The notes under the pieces are model-generated. The model made no database searches, had not been told where the DNA came from, and was given only the letters and a program-made list of their open reading frames with translations. Shown here piece after piece: positions 7,435-17,953 of a stretch of DNA of 64,000 nt. Position 1 is the first letter of the stretch, and each line of letters begins with the position of its first letter. Made by a program: the position numbers and the translations under genes. The DNA comes from Listeria grandensis FSL F6-0971. GTDB taxonomy: Bacteria > Bacillota > Bacilli > Lactobacillales > Listeriaceae. Location of the stretch: NCBI RefSeq assembly GCF_000525835.1, contig NZ_AODD01000015.1:1-64000 (forward strand), given 5' to 3'.

Positions 7435-10400
7435 ATGAGTTTACAGTTTATTATAGGGCGAGCGGGTACGGGAAAAACCAGGATGGTAATGGATCAACTA
7501 GAGGAACGAATGAATAGCACGGAGGAGGGGAATTGTGTTTTCTTAGTTCCAGATCAGATGACTTTGCAAACCGAGACGGTATTTTTTGAGCGTGAGAATA
7601 TTGCAGGATTATTACATGCGCAAATTTTTAGTTTTAGTCGTCTAGCTTGGCGTATTTTACAAGATACTGGTGGCTTGGCTAGGACTTTTCTGACTGATTC
7701 TGGATTAGAAATGGTGATTCGTAAAATAATGCTTGAGAAGCAGGATGAATTAAAGTTGTTTGGGAGAAATGCTTCTAAAAAAGGATTTATTAAAGAGTTG
7801 GAACAGATTTTTAAAGAGATGAAACAATGCTGTGTTGAACAGGAACAATTGCAAGGTTTCGATAATGAAAGTAGCATTGATTTAAATAATAAAATGGCAG
7901 ATATAGCAGTGCTTTATAAAGCCTATGAAGAAGTGCTAGCTGGGAAATATTTAGAGAATGAGGATTATCTGGGGCTGCTTGCGAATGCCATTTCTGGTAG
8001 TCAATTTCTAAGAGGGAGTAATATTTTTATTGATGGATTTCATGAATTTTCACCACAAGAGTATTTGATTTTAGGTGAACTATTTGCTACTTGTAAAAAT
8101 GTGACGATTGCGTTGACATTGGACCAAGCCTATAGTATGAATAATTTGCAGGAGTATCATTTATTTCAACTAACAGGAATGACTTATGCGAACTTAAAAG
8201 AAATTGCGCAGAACAAAGCTTGTGAGATATTGCCTGATGTTGTTTTAAAAGATAATCATCGCTTTCAAAATGAGGATTTAACCTACTTACAGGAGCATTG
8301 GGGTATATTTTCTACGATGAAATTTGCTGGTGCTGCACCAAGTCTAGCTATCGATGAGGCCAATAATCGACGTGCAGAAATTGATGGGGTTGCGAGGCGT
8401 ATTAGAGAGTTGGTATTAGAGGGGTATCGCTACCGAGATATGGCTATTTTACTTCGAAATGCGGATGCATATGAGACGATTTTAAAGGCTTCTTTGAGCA
8501 CGAACGATATTCCTTATTTTATCGATAAGCAACGGACAATGGCTAATCATCCAATGGTTGAATTTCTTCGTTCTAGCTTGGATGTAATTCGCACTAATTG
8601 GCAGTATGAGTCTGTGTTTCAAGCTGTTCGAACAGAATTTTTCTTCCCTTTAGAGGTTAGTAGTAGTGCTTACCGAGGAAAAGTAGATATTTTTGAGAAT
8701 TATATATTGGAGAATGGAATTTATAATAAACATAGGTGGATGGATAAGCGGTCTTGGACTTATCGGAAAATACGAGGGTTAGATTTGAAGCAAGGGGTAC
8801 AAACAGATGATGAGAAGGCAAAAGAAGCTACGATTAATGAAGTAAGAGAGCAAATTAAAACGCCGCTAATGAGCTTAGAAAAACGATTGAAAGCTGCTAA
8901 TACTGGCCGAGCACAGGCGAGTGCGCTTTTTGAGTTTATGTTGGATGTACAGGTTGATGGACGTTTAAATATGTGGCGTAAACGGGCGGAGGAGATGAAT
9001 GAGCTTGAGTTAGCGAAAGAACACGAACAAGCTTGGAAGTCGGTTGTGGCTTTGTTGGATGAGTTTGTGGAGGTTATGGGCGATGAGGAGCTTCCGCTTG
9101 ATATTTTCTTTGATATTATTAATACAGGACTCGATGCATTGGATTTTGCTTTGCTACCACCATCGCTAGATCAGCTAATTGTTGCTGATATGGATAGCTC
9201 AAGGCTGCTGAATATGAAGATTGTTTTTGCCGTAGGTATTAATGATGGCGTTTTGCCGATGAAGAAGATGGAGAGTGGTATTTTATCGGATGAGGATCGA
9301 GATTATTTAAATCAATCAGGAATTACGGTTCGGCCTAGTGGGAAGAATATGCTTTCGACGGAAGAGTTTCTTGCCTATCGTCTGTTTACGCTACCTTCAG
9401 AACGCTTGTTTTTGAGTTTTCCTAATGCAGATGATAATGGAAAGGAATTGTCAGAATCGAGCTATATTAGGCGTATAGAAGCGATTTTTCCAAAGCTTGA
9501 GAGAGGGCTTTATTTGAGTGATCCTTCTTTCTTGGATGATTCAGAGCAGGCGGCTTATATTTCAACACCAAGATCTGCAATTGCGCTCTTAACAGCACAA
9601 ATGCAGCATAAGAAAAAAGGATATCCGATGTCTTCTGTTTGGTGGGATGCTTACGATTTTTTCCAATCTAATGACAAGTGGAGAAGCCCTGCTTTACGGA
9701 TTTTAGAAAGTTTATTTTATCAAAATAAGGCTAAGAATATTTCCGAAGAAGCTTCAACTTCTTTATTTGGAGAAAATATTCATTCGAGTGTTTCAAGGAT
9801 GGAACGATTTTATAGTTGCCATTTTCAGCATTTTGCGCAGCATGGATTGAAGTTGGAGGAGCGGGCGCATTTCAAGCTGCAGTCAGTGGATATTGGTGAA
9901 ATATTTCATGGAGCTATGGAATGGATTTCAGCTGAACTCCGGAAGAATAATTTGGAATGGGGAGAGTTGTCAGTAGAGCAGTGCATGAAACTGGCGAAAC
10001 TTGCTATGGAATATTTGGCGCCCAAGCTACAACATGAGATTTTGCTTAGTACAAAGAGGTTGGAATATATTCAGTATAAGCTCTTAAATATCATTATACG
10101 GGCTACACGTGTATTGAATGAGCAGGCTAAGACAAGTAAGTTTAAGCCTGTTGGATTAGAGGTTGATTTTGGGGTGAAGGGAGAAATACCACCTTTGAAA
10201 TTACCACTTAATGATGGGCGAGAACTTATTTTACAAGGAAGAATTGATAGAATTGATGAGGCGGAACAGGGAGAACGGACATTTTTAAGAATTATTGATT
10301 ATAAGTCAAGTGCACATGATTTACCGATGACCGAAGTCTATTATGGGTTAGCCTTGCAGATGTTGACTTATTTAGATATTGTTGTAGAGAATTCAGCGAA

Positions 10401-10908
10401 GCTTATTGGAAAAGTGGCAGAACCTGCTGGAGTGCTATATTTTCATATGCACAATCCGCTAGTTCATGCGGATAAAGAATTAACGGAGACAGAGATTGAG
10501 AAGGAATTATTGAAAAGTTTTCGGATGAAGGGATTAGTTTTGGATGATGCGTTGGCGGTATCGCTTATGGATACGGAGCTTGAGGCTGGTAAAACATCTT
10601 CGGTCATACCAACAGGACTGAAAAAGGATGGGCAATTTAATGCACATTCAGCTACGGCGACAAAGGCAGAGTTTGACACAATGCGGCAGTATGTGCGTCA
10701 TCAATACACGAGGGCTGGGAATAAGATTATTGATGGGGAAGTCTCGATTAATCCTTATAAATTAAAGGAACGGACACCTTGTCAATTATGTGCATTTCGA
10801 TCTGTTTGCCAGTTTGATGCCTCGCTTGAGAGCAATCAATATCGTAAATTAGAGAATCAAAAACGGGAAGATATTTTGAGGAAGATGCGTGAGGAGGGGC
10901 AGGAATGA
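7435..10908 (+). CDS. addB: ATP-dependent helicase-nuclease subunit AddB
   Basis: A 1157-residue AddB. It has a Walker A motif, GRAGTGKT (8-15), at the extreme N terminus, a long degenerate helicase-like body and a C-terminal RecB-type nuclease region with IIDYKSS. The iron-sulphur cysteines are visible as CQLCAFRSVC near the end, with a distal Cys in FYSCHFQ. AddAB resects double-strand ends and loads RecA at Chi. The ATG at 7435 (MSLQF) is chosen over in-frame GTGs at 7423 and 7426 because homologues begin at this point. The stop overlaps the addA start (ATGA). Nearby comK fits a recombination/competence neighbourhood. Confidence 0.95.
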   Translation: MSLQFIIGRAGTGKTRMVMDQLEERMNSTEEGNCVFLVPDQMTLQTETVFFERENIAGLLHAQIFSFSRLAWRILQDTGGLARTFLTDSGLEMVIRKIMLEKQDELKLFGRNASKKGFIKELEQIFKEMKQCCVEQEQLQGFDNESSIDLNNKMADIAVLYKAYEEVLAGKYLENEDYLGLLANAISGSQFLRGSNIFIDGFHEFSPQEYLILGELFATCKNVTIALTLDQAYSMNNLQEYHLFQLTGMTYANLKEIAQNKACEILPDVVLKDNHRFQNEDLTYLQEHWGIFSTMKFAGAAPSLAIDEANNRRAEIDGVARRIRELVLEGYRYRDMAILLRNADAYETILKASLSTNDIPYFIDKQRTMANHPMVEFLRSSLDVIRTNWQYESVFQAVRTEFFFPLEVSSSAYRGKVDIFENYILENGIYNKHRWMDKRSWTYRKIRGLDLKQGVQTDDEKAKEATINEVREQIKTPLMSLEKRLKAANTGRAQASALFEFMLDVQVDGRLNMWRKRAEEMNELELAKEHEQAWKSVVALLDEFVEVMGDEELPLDIFFDIINTGLDALDFALLPPSLDQLIVADMDSSRLLNMKIVFAVGINDGVLPMKKMESGILSDEDRDYLNQSGITVRPSGKNMLSTEEFLAYRLFTLPSERLFLSFPNADDNGKELSESSYIRRIEAIFPKLERGLYLSDPSFLDDSEQAAYISTPRSAIALLTAQMQHKKKGYPMSSVWWDAYDFFQSNDKWRSPALRILESLFYQNKAKNISEEASTSLFGENIHSSVSRMERFYSCHFQHFAQHGLKLEERAHFKLQSVDIGEIFHGAMEWISAELRKNNLEWGELSVEQCMKLAKLAMEYLAPKLQHEILLSTKRLEYIQYKLLNIIIRATRVLNEQAKTSKFKPVGLEVDFGVKGEIPPLKLPLNDGRELILQGRIDRIDEAEQGERTFLRIIDYKSSAHDLPMTEVYYGLALQMLTYLDIVVENSAKLIGKVAEPAGVLYFHMHNPLVHADKELTETEIEKELLKSFRMKGLVLDDALAVSLMDTELEAGKTSSVIPTGLKKDGQFNAHSATATKAEFDTMRQYVRHQYTRAGNKIIDGEVSINPYKLKERTPCQLCAFRSVCQFDASLESNQYRKLENQKREDILRKMREEGQE

Positions 10909-13900
10909 AAAGGATGATTCCAGTAAAACCAGAGGACGTCACTTGGACGGATGACCAATGGAATGCGATACATGCAAGTGGCCAAAATATTCTTGTTGCT
11001 GCTGCTGCTGGATCTGGAAAAACGGCTGTTCTAGTGAACCGGGTAATCGAGAAAATTGTAGACCCAGATGCACCGATAGATGTGGATGAGCTACTTATTG
11101 TTACATTTACGAACGCTTCTGCTGCTGAAATGAAGGCTAGAATTGGCAAGGCTGTGGAGAATGCTTTGTTGCTTGATGAATCGTCTGCACATTTGAAACG
11201 GCAGATTGGCTTGCTCCACTATGCCTCTATCTCTACGCTTCATTCGTTTTGTTTAGATGTGATAAAAAAATATTACTATTTGGCGGATATTGATCCAGAA
11301 TTTCGTTTGATTGAGCCTATTGAAAGTGCAATGGTGCGTGATGAGGTGATGGATCAGTTATTGGAGGAGCATTATGGAAATGCAGAGGATATTGCATTTT
11401 TTGAGTTAGTGGATACTTTTTCTGGTGATCGGTCAGATGATGATATTGGAAAAGTTGTTGGCGAACTTTATGATTTTTCACGAGCACACCCTGAACCTGA
11501 GGCATGGTTGAGTGCGATTCTTACTAACTATGATGTCGGTGAAATAACAGATGTGTCGGCTTTGCCGTTTTATTCGATTATTGAGAAGCAATTAAGTATG
11601 ACGTTGCGACAGGCGGAGCATTTTTTGAAACATGCGATTTTTTTATGTGGTGAGTCAGCTGGTCCAGAGCTCTATTTAATGACACTTGAGAATGATTTGG
11701 AGCAAATTCGATTTTTGATGCAGGCACTTAAACAGAATTGGAAGAGTTTGACGGATAGTTGGAAGGCCACCAAATTTCAGCGGATTGCAACTTTGAAAAA
11801 TAAAGAGTTGTATGATGAAGATTTAGTCGATCAGGTAAAGAAGCTTCGTGATCAGGCTAAAAAGGTTGTGACAGATGCAGGAAGTGAGTGGTTTACACGA
11901 GAGGGTATTCGGTATATTTCAGATTTAGAGAAAATGAAGCCGACCATCGAAACTTTAGTGGAGCTTACCAAAGAATTTTCGGTGCGTTTTTATAAGGAGA
12001 AAGTTTCGCGAGGAATGCTAGATTTTAATGATTTAGAGCATTTGGCACTGCGGATTCTGAGTGATCCAGAACAGGCAGGTGCTCCGTCTAATGCGGCAGT
12101 GGGGTACCAGGAGAAATTTAAAGAAGTTTTGATCGATGAATATCAGGATACCAATATGGTGCAGGAACGTATATTATCACTAGTTACGGCACCCTCAGAG
12201 GCAGAGGGCAATTTATTTATGGTTGGCGACGTGAAGCAGTCGATTTATCGTTTTCGGTTGGCGGAACCAGGTTTGTTTTTGGCGAAGTATCAGCGTTATA
12301 CCAAGGCTGGCGATGGGACTGGATTGAAAATTGATTTATCACAGAATTTTAGAAGTCGCGGGGATGTGCTTGATACAACGAATTTTATTTTCAATCAGCT
12401 GATGGATACGGAAGTCGCAGAAATGGAATATGATGAGCAAGCGGAACTGGTTTTAGGTGCTCATTTTCCAGAGTCAGATAATACTCAGACGGAACTTATT
12501 TTGATTGGTATGGAGCAGGATGAAAAATCGAGTGAAGAGGATGAATTGGCGCCAGAACAGTTGAAAAAAAGGCAAGTAGAGGCGCGTTATATTGCGAAAA
12601 GAATTGCCACATTGATTGCTGATAAGATGCCTGTTTTTGATAAGAGATTGAAACAATACAGGCCGATAGAGTACCGAGACATCGTGGTTTTATCGCGAGC
12701 GCTCACGAGTGCACCTGATATGGAGGATGCGATGAAGGCGCTAGATATTCCGTTTTATGCAAACAATAATTCGGGATACTTTGAGGCGACGGAGGTTGCT
12801 ATTATGGTATCTTTGCTCAAAATTATCGATAATCCATATCAAGATATTCCGCTAGCTTCTGTATTACGATCACCGATTGTTAATTTGGATGAGGATGCGT
12901 TGGCTCGCATTCGTGCCGCTGGGAAAAATAAACCGTATTTGGAAGCCCTAGAAATATACTCGGTTTCTGAAACGGGAGATTTGGCTTTGCGGGTACAGTC
13001 TTTCTTGAGACAGCTAAGCAAGTGGCGAGAGTTGTCTATGCGTGAGAACTTGGCAGATTTGATTGCGCAAATTTTTCAAGAGACGCATTTTTATGATTTT
13101 GTTGGTGGTTTACCTGGTGGAAAGCAGAGACAGGCGAACTTACGAGCATTGTTGGATCGTGCTAATCAGTATGAGAAGACCGCATTTCGTGGTTTATTTC
13201 GGTTTATCAGGTTTGTCGAGAGGTTACAGGTGAAGGGGCAAGATCTTGGAACTGCTAAAACGCTGGGAGAAAAAGAGGATGTTGTCCGCATGATGACGAT
13301 TCATGCCAGCAAGGGCTTGGAGTTTCCTGTTGTATTTTTATCTGGATTAGATCGTAAGTTTAATATGCGTGACATTTATAATAAATATTTATTTGATAAA
13401 GACTTTGGCTTTGCAACACGGTATAATGATTCTGTAAAGCGATTAGTATATCCATCCATTATGCAACAAGCAATTAAGTATAAAAAGGTTGCTGAGATGA
13501 TGGCGGAGGAAATGCGTGTACTATATGTAGCCTTGACGCGGGCGGAAGAGAAGTTGATTCTGGTTGGTACACTCCCAAATCTTGAAAAAGCGGTTACAGA
13601 GTGGGAACGTAATTTGATGTATCCGGATTGGATATTGCCAGCAAGTATAAGATACCAAGCGAAAAATTATTTACAATGGATTGGAAATGCTTTTGTAAGG
13701 CATCCGGATTATCTGGATCAGATGGAGAAGGGACTTTTACCTGATGCGGTCCGTTTACCTACGAATATGGGTCTGGTGATTAGAAAATATCATTACCAGG
13801 AATTTTTAATGGTGGACGAGGATGCTCGCTTGGATTCAAGTTGGATAGATATTGTGAAGTACGGGAAGGAGCCTGTGGAGCAATCACCTTATTTTGAGCA

Positions 13901-14630
13901 GATTCAGGAGCGCCTTTCCTTCCAGTATAGCTTTACAGAAGAAACGACCATCCGATCGAAACAATCGGTGACGGAAGTAAAGCGTCAATTTTCCATTTCG
14001 GATAGCTTTAGTGATACGCGATTTACGAGAAGTACGCAACCAGTATCGTTTGAGCGACCTAAATTTTTACAAGAAAAACAATTGACGGCAACGGAGCTTG
14101 GAACTGCGATGCATACGGTGATGCAGGCGTTGTCTTTAAACGAGAGGCCGACTGCAATAGGAATAGAATCATTGCTTGATGAACTTGTGTTAAAGGAGAT
14201 TATGAATAAGGAGCAGGCGGCATCTATACAAGTAGATCTTATATTGAATTTCTTTGATAGTGCTTTAGGGCAACTGATGCTTGCCAACCCAGACTTTACT
14301 CAGCGGGAAATTCCGTTTAGTTATAAGATTCCTGCAAATCGTTTGCATCAAGATGTGGGTACGATGGAACAGATTATCGTTCAAGGGATGATTGATGTGA
14401 TGGTGGAGCTTGATGATCAGCTTATTATTATTGATTATAAGACAGATCAGATAACTGGGAAATTTGAAAATGGCTGGCTTGGGGGAGAAGCTATTTTGAA
14501 GAAACGGTATCAGGTGCAGATGGATATGTATAAAGAGGCTATTGAGAAAATTAGTGGTAGACAAGTGGATCATGTTTATTTATACTTTTTTGATGGGGAT
14601 CATGTTTGTGAGCTGATAGGGGGAAATTAG
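10905..14630 (+). CDS. addA: ATP-dependent helicase-nuclease subunit AddA
   Basis: A 1241-residue UvrD-like helicase fused to a RecB-family nuclease. Helicase motifs run in order: AAAGSGKT (33-40), VTFTNASAAEMK, LIDEYQDTN, QNFRSRGD, TIHASKGLEFP and LYVALTRAEEKL. The nuclease motif IIDYKTDQ lies near residue 1177. It unwinds 3' to 5' and cuts DNA in complex with AddB. The start overlaps addB by four bases. yisK begins 3 bases after the stop, suggesting one transcript. Confidence 0.96.
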   Translation: MKRMIPVKPEDVTWTDDQWNAIHASGQNILVAAAAGSGKTAVLVNRVIEKIVDPDAPIDVDELLIVTFTNASAAEMKARIGKAVENALLLDESSAHLKRQIGLLHYASISTLHSFCLDVIKKYYYLADIDPEFRLIEPIESAMVRDEVMDQLLEEHYGNAEDIAFFELVDTFSGDRSDDDIGKVVGELYDFSRAHPEPEAWLSAILTNYDVGEITDVSALPFYSIIEKQLSMTLRQAEHFLKHAIFLCGESAGPELYLMTLENDLEQIRFLMQALKQNWKSLTDSWKATKFQRIATLKNKELYDEDLVDQVKKLRDQAKKVVTDAGSEWFTREGIRYISDLEKMKPTIETLVELTKEFSVRFYKEKVSRGMLDFNDLEHLALRILSDPEQAGAPSNAAVGYQEKFKEVLIDEYQDTNMVQERILSLVTAPSEAEGNLFMVGDVKQSIYRFRLAEPGLFLAKYQRYTKAGDGTGLKIDLSQNFRSRGDVLDTTNFIFNQLMDTEVAEMEYDEQAELVLGAHFPESDNTQTELILIGMEQDEKSSEEDELAPEQLKKRQVEARYIAKRIATLIADKMPVFDKRLKQYRPIEYRDIVVLSRALTSAPDMEDAMKALDIPFYANNNSGYFEATEVAIMVSLLKIIDNPYQDIPLASVLRSPIVNLDEDALARIRAAGKNKPYLEALEIYSVSETGDLALRVQSFLRQLSKWRELSMRENLADLIAQIFQETHFYDFVGGLPGGKQRQANLRALLDRANQYEKTAFRGLFRFIRFVERLQVKGQDLGTAKTLGEKEDVVRMMTIHASKGLEFPVVFLSGLDRKFNMRDIYNKYLFDKDFGFATRYNDSVKRLVYPSIMQQAIKYKKVAEMMAEEMRVLYVALTRAEEKLILVGTLPNLEKAVTEWERNLMYPDWILPASIRYQAKNYLQWIGNAFVRHPDYLDQMEKGLLPDAVRLPTNMGLVIRKYHYQEFLMVDEDARLDSSWIDIVKYGKEPVEQSPYFEQIQERLSFQYSFTEETTIRSKQSVTEVKRQFSISDSFSDTRFTRSTQPVSFERPKFLQEKQLTATELGTAMHTVMQALSLNERPTAIGIESLLDELVLKEIMNKEQAASIQVDLILNFFDSALGQLMLANPDFTQREIPFSYKIPANRLHQDVGTMEQIIVQGMIDVMVELDDQLIIIDYKTDQITGKFENGWLGGEAILKKRYQVQMDMYKEAIEKISGRQVDHVYLYFFDGDHVCELIGGN

Positions 14631-14633
14631 AAA

Positions 14634-15493
14634 ATGAAATGGACTAGCTTTAGAATTAGTGGTAGGGAGTCATTTGGTATCGTTAAGGGAGATAGAATTA
14701 TTGATATTAGCGCATTCTTCGCAGAGTCTGAGTGTCCGCATACATTGGTGGAGCTTATTTCGCAACCGGAGAAATTGGCTCATATTGAAAAGCAACAAGA
14801 AGCGATGCATGGTGCGATTCCGTGTAAGGATGTGCAGTTTTTACCGGCGATTATACCGCCGAATAATGTGATGGCGGTTGGGAAGAATTATAGGAAACAT
14901 GTGATGGAGATGGGGAGCGTCGCGGATATTCCTGAGGCGATTATGATTTTTACGAAGAGCAGTAATACACTGGTTGGGCACAGAGGACGATTCCTTTACA
15001 TGCGTGTGTGACTAGTGAACTCGATTATGAGGGGGAGCTCGCGGTTATAATTGGCAAGGAAGTGACGAATATTTCTGAGGCAGAGGCCTTGAATGCGATT
15101 TTTGGCTATACGATTTTGAATGATGTGACGGCGCGCGATTTGCAGGTGAAGCATAAGCAATTTTATTTAGCGAAAAGTTTAGATGGAAGTTGCCCGATTG
15201 GTCCTTATGTGGTTACGAAGGATGAAGTTGGTGACCCGAGTGCATTACGGATTCAGACATGGGTGAACGGGGAGAAGCGGCAGGATGGTACGCTGGATCA
15301 GCTTATTTTCCCTATTGCGATGATTATTTCGGAGTTGTCTAAAGGGCACACACTTATGCCTGGAGATGTCATTGCAACGGGGACACCTGATGGGGTTGGT
15401 AAGGCGATGAAACCACCGCGTTTTCTAAATGAAGGAGATACGGTTACAATTACGATTGAAGGCATTGGAACGCTAGAAAATCAAGTTATGTAA
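14634..15493 (+). pseudogene. Fumarylacetoacetate hydrolase-family protein (YisK-like), frameshifted
   Basis: FAH-superfamily enzyme of about 286 residues once a missing base is restored near 14987, where GGA-ACG would give GTIPLHACVTSELDYEGEL. The metal-binding region DYEGELAVIIGKEV and the FGYTILNDVTARDLQ block are clear, as is TGTPDGVG near the end. B. subtilis YisK, next to addAB there too, acts as an oxaloacetate decarboxylase; the substrate here is inferred only. The two frames overlap at 15008-15011. It follows addA by 3 bases. Confidence 0.85.
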
Positions 15494-15514
15494 AGAGGGG
15501 AATGGGAAATTTTT

Positions 15515-15874
15515 ATGTGGTCTTATATTCATTTGATTTCATGGGTGGGTATCGTAATTTTTACATTGGTTGCGTTGGTTATCTATAAGAAATCGGCAAA
15601 AGTGTTTACCATTATGCAAATGTGTAATCGGGTGTTTTATATTACGGTTATTTTGAGTGGTATTATGATGATGCAATATAGCTTTAGCGAGCATATTGTT
15701 GTGTCGATTTTTAAAATATTGCTTGGCTTGGCAACAATTGGTGTTGTGGAAATGCTACTTATATATCGGAAAAAAGAGAAGCCATCGAAGCTCTTTTTTG
15801 TGTTGTTTATCGTGTGCGTGATTGCAACAGTGAGTGTTGGTTTTTATTTATCTGGAGGAAGACCGCTATTTTAA
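15515..15874 (+). CDS. yisL: YisL-family membrane protein (UPF0344/DUF1516)
   Basis: A 119-residue protein with four predicted hydrophobic helices, a conserved HLISW start and the GGRPLF end typical of YisL. The function of the family is not known. GAGGGG is the likely ribosome site, with long spacing. It lies 21 bases after yisK in the same order as B. subtilis, and probably belongs to the addBA transcript. Confidence 0.87.
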   Translation: MWSYIHLISWVGIVIFTLVALVIYKKSAKVFTIMQMCNRVFYITVILSGIMMMQYSFSEHIVVSIFKILLGLATIGVVEMLLIYRKKEKPSKLFFVLFIVCVIATVSVGFYLSGGRPLF

Positions 15875-15909
15875 GCGTGCTTTAATTTTTTTGAAAGTGG
15901 GAAATTGGG

Positions 15910-16812
15910 TTGAATCAACAGCAAATTTATATTGATGGTACGAAGAAATTTTTTATTGCAGTGCTTGCTGCATTGCTTAATGCGATTGGAATGAATTTCT
16001 TCTTAATTCCGGCGCATGTTTATGCAAGTGGCTTGACTGGGGTTGCACAGCTGACATCGGATTTATTACAAGATGGTGTTGGTATTAGTTTGTCGACGGG
16101 GTTGCTTGTCTTACTGCTAAACATTCCAGTGGCAGTGTTGGGCTGGTTTAAGGTTGGCCGGGCGTTTACGGTATTCAGTTTTGTGACGGTTGCTTTTATG
16201 TCGTTATTTTTGATTGTGATACCGGTGCAAGAGGTTTCTTCGGATATTTTATTGAATGCGATTTTTGGTGGAGTTATTTCTTCTGTGGGGATTGGTCTTG
16301 CGCTTAAGTTCGGGATATCTTCGGGAGGGCTTGACATTATCGCGATGTATATTACGATTAAGACGGGGCGCTCTTTTGGGAAGTATTTTTTGCTGATGAA
16401 TGGGGTTATTATTCTGATTGCTGGTTTTACATATGAGTGGACATTTGCTCTTTATACGCTGATTTCATTGTATGTTTCGAGCAGGGTGATTGATACGATT
16501 CATACGAGACATCAGAAATTGACGGCGATGATTATGACGCAAAATCCAGAAGATGTGATTAAAGGGATTCAGGATAACATGTTTCGTGGGATTACAGTCG
16601 TTGAGGCGATCGGGGCGTATTCGAAGGAAAGCGTGACGATGCTTGTGATTGTGATTACGCGATATGAATTGTATGATTTGACGCATGTTGTTCAAGCTGT
16701 GGATCCGCGATGCTTTATTAATGTTGTGGAGACATCTAGTGTATTTGGTGATTTCCGTTCGGAGGCTGATCAGAAAATGGCGATGGAGATGTATAGAACT
16801 AGAATGCATTAA
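15910..16812 (+). CDS. YitT-family membrane protein (DUF161/DUF2179)
   Basis: A 300-residue protein with five or six N-terminal transmembrane helices and a C-terminal soluble DUF2179 domain. That domain contains TAMIMTQNPEDVIKGI, RGITVVEAIGAYS and a CFINVVETSSVFGDF-like end. The first codon appears to be TTG at 15910; the next in-frame ATG falls inside the first helix. The family is widespread in Firmicutes and has no agreed function. It follows yisL by 35 bases and is followed by a strong terminator. Confidence 0.88.
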   Translation: MNQQQIYIDGTKKFFIAVLAALLNAIGMNFFLIPAHVYASGLTGVAQLTSDLLQDGVGISLSTGLLVLLLNIPVAVLGWFKVGRAFTVFSFVTVAFMSLFLIVIPVQEVSSDILLNAIFGGVISSVGIGLALKFGISSGGLDIIAMYITIKTGRSFGKYFLLMNGVIILIAGFTYEWTFALYTLISLYVSSRVIDTIHTRHQKLTAMIMTQNPEDVIKGIQDNMFRGITVVEAIGAYSKESVTMLVIVITRYELYDLTHVVQAVDPRCFINVVETSSVFGDFRSEADQKMAMEMYRTRMH

Positions 16813-16832
16813 TGATGAAAAAAGCTAAAATA

Positions 16833-16884
16833 AGCCAAAATAAGCACGCGCCGAGTGAATGGTGGACTTATTTTGGCTTTTTTG
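16833..16884. terminator. Bidirectional terminator after yitT
   Basis: Twelve-base arms AGCCAAAATAAG/CTTATTTTGGCT, then TTTTTT on the plus strand. The left flank is A-rich, so it can also end transcripts from the right. Confidence 0.88.
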
Positions 16885-16957
16885 TGGATGCTTTTATGAT
16901 TGCCCATACGGCCATGAAAGCGATGAACCAGCAGAAGATAATAATAATGGCTAACAT
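16868..16957 (-). CDS. Small hydrophobic peptide, 29 residues
   Basis: A short reading frame that encodes one membrane helix followed by a basic tail: MLAIIIIFCWFIAFMAVWAI then IKASTKKPK. AAAGGACG stands about 9 bases before the ATG. The stop lies inside the terminator stem, an economical arrangement common for tiny genes. The shape is that of many Firmicute small membrane proteins. I recognise no family, and chance remains possible. Confidence 0.45.
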   Translation of the reverse strand: MLAIIIIFCWFIAFMAVWAIIKASTKKPK

Positions 16958-17180
16958 TGTTTAACACGTCCTTTGGAGAAGGTCTATGCTTTGAGTATAT
17001 CATTTTTCAACTACCTATTAAAAGTTATACAAATTAAGAAGAGTATTATAAAATGAAATTACAGTGTTTGGCAAATCGGAACCTATAGTATGACTGACAT
17101 TATACAGAATAAGAAATAAAGTTACCTATGTTCACTAACTAGAATTTGGACATAGCGTAAATTTACAAAATGCTAATAAT

Positions 17181-17196
17181 AATACATCAGATGACT
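17181..17196. promoter_or_regulatory. GntR operator copy 1 (upstream of gntR)
   Basis: AATACATCAGATGACT, built on the palindrome CATC-A-GATG, 17 bases before the gntR start. The same 16 bases recur twice at 17914-17953. This position would give autoregulation. Confidence 0.7.
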
Positions 17197-17213
17197 AGAG
17201 AGGAGAAAATAAA

Positions 17214-17898
17214 ATGCGTGAAAATTTGGTAGAAAATACAGCTGATAAATTACTTGAATATATACGTTTAAAGGAATTTAAGATGGGAGACAAATTACCT
17301 AATGAATATGCCCTTGCTGAGGAATTGCATGTTGGACGAAGCACCATCAGAGAGGTGGTCAAAGTATTAGTTGCGCGAAATATACTACAAGTTAGGCAAG
17401 GTTCTGGAACATATATAAGTGAGGGAAAGGGTATTGTCAAGGACCCCTTAGGATTTTCTTTAATTAAAAATAAAAACAAAATGATTAAAGATTTGTTTGT
17501 CTTAAGATATATATTAGAGCCTCCAATGGCAGCTTTAGCAGCAAAAAATGCTACAGCACATCAAATAAGCCATATGATTCACTTAAAAGATGCTATCGAA
17601 GTTTCCTTCAAAAGTAATACGGATGAACATATAGAATTAGATATAGAGTTGCATAAAACTATTGCAGAAGCGAGTGGGAATATCGCACTTTCTCACATTG
17701 TGCCCATTATTAATGAATCTATCGCTTTGTTTAATGAAAATTATAATGTAAGTAATTTAAAAAACTGAAACAATAGAACTGCATAATGACTTGGTAAACG
17801 CTATTGCCAAACACGATGAACTAAGCGCGTTGGATGCTATGACAGTACATATGGCGAATAATAGAAAGGAATTTAGCAAAGTTAGTCAGTCAAACTAG
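17214..17898 (+). pseudogene. FadR-type GntR-family regulator, frameshifted
   Basis: A GntR winged-helix domain (about 1-70, with LPNEYALAEELHVGRSTIRE and VRQGSGTYI) is followed by an FCD effector domain (about 90-227). The frame as written stops at 17768. Removing one A from the A6 run at 17759-17764 gives a continuous 227-residue frame ending TAG 17896-17898, with the expected last FCD helices (ELHNDLVNAIAKHDE, HMANNRKEF). AGAGGAG precedes the ATG. Identical operator-like sequences flank the gene. The neighbouring IIC and GH1 genes suggest it senses a sugar acid or phosphorylated sugar, but that is inference. Confidence 0.85.
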
Positions 17899-17907
17899 CA
17901 AAAACTA

Positions 17908-17953
17908 TTGACAAGTCATCTGATGTATTTTATTATAAATACATCAGATGACT
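17908..17953 (+). promoter_or_regulatory. Promoter with two inverted GntR operators
   Basis: TTGACA (17908-17913), a 17-base spacer and TATTAT (17931-17936) make a near-consensus sigma-A promoter. The spacer holds operator copy 2, AGTCATCTGATGTATT (17914-17929), in reverse orientation. Copy 3, AATACATCAGATGACT (17938-17953), starts directly after the -10. A repressor bound here would block RNA polymerase on both sides. It reads toward the sugar genes at 18401. Confidence 0.75.
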
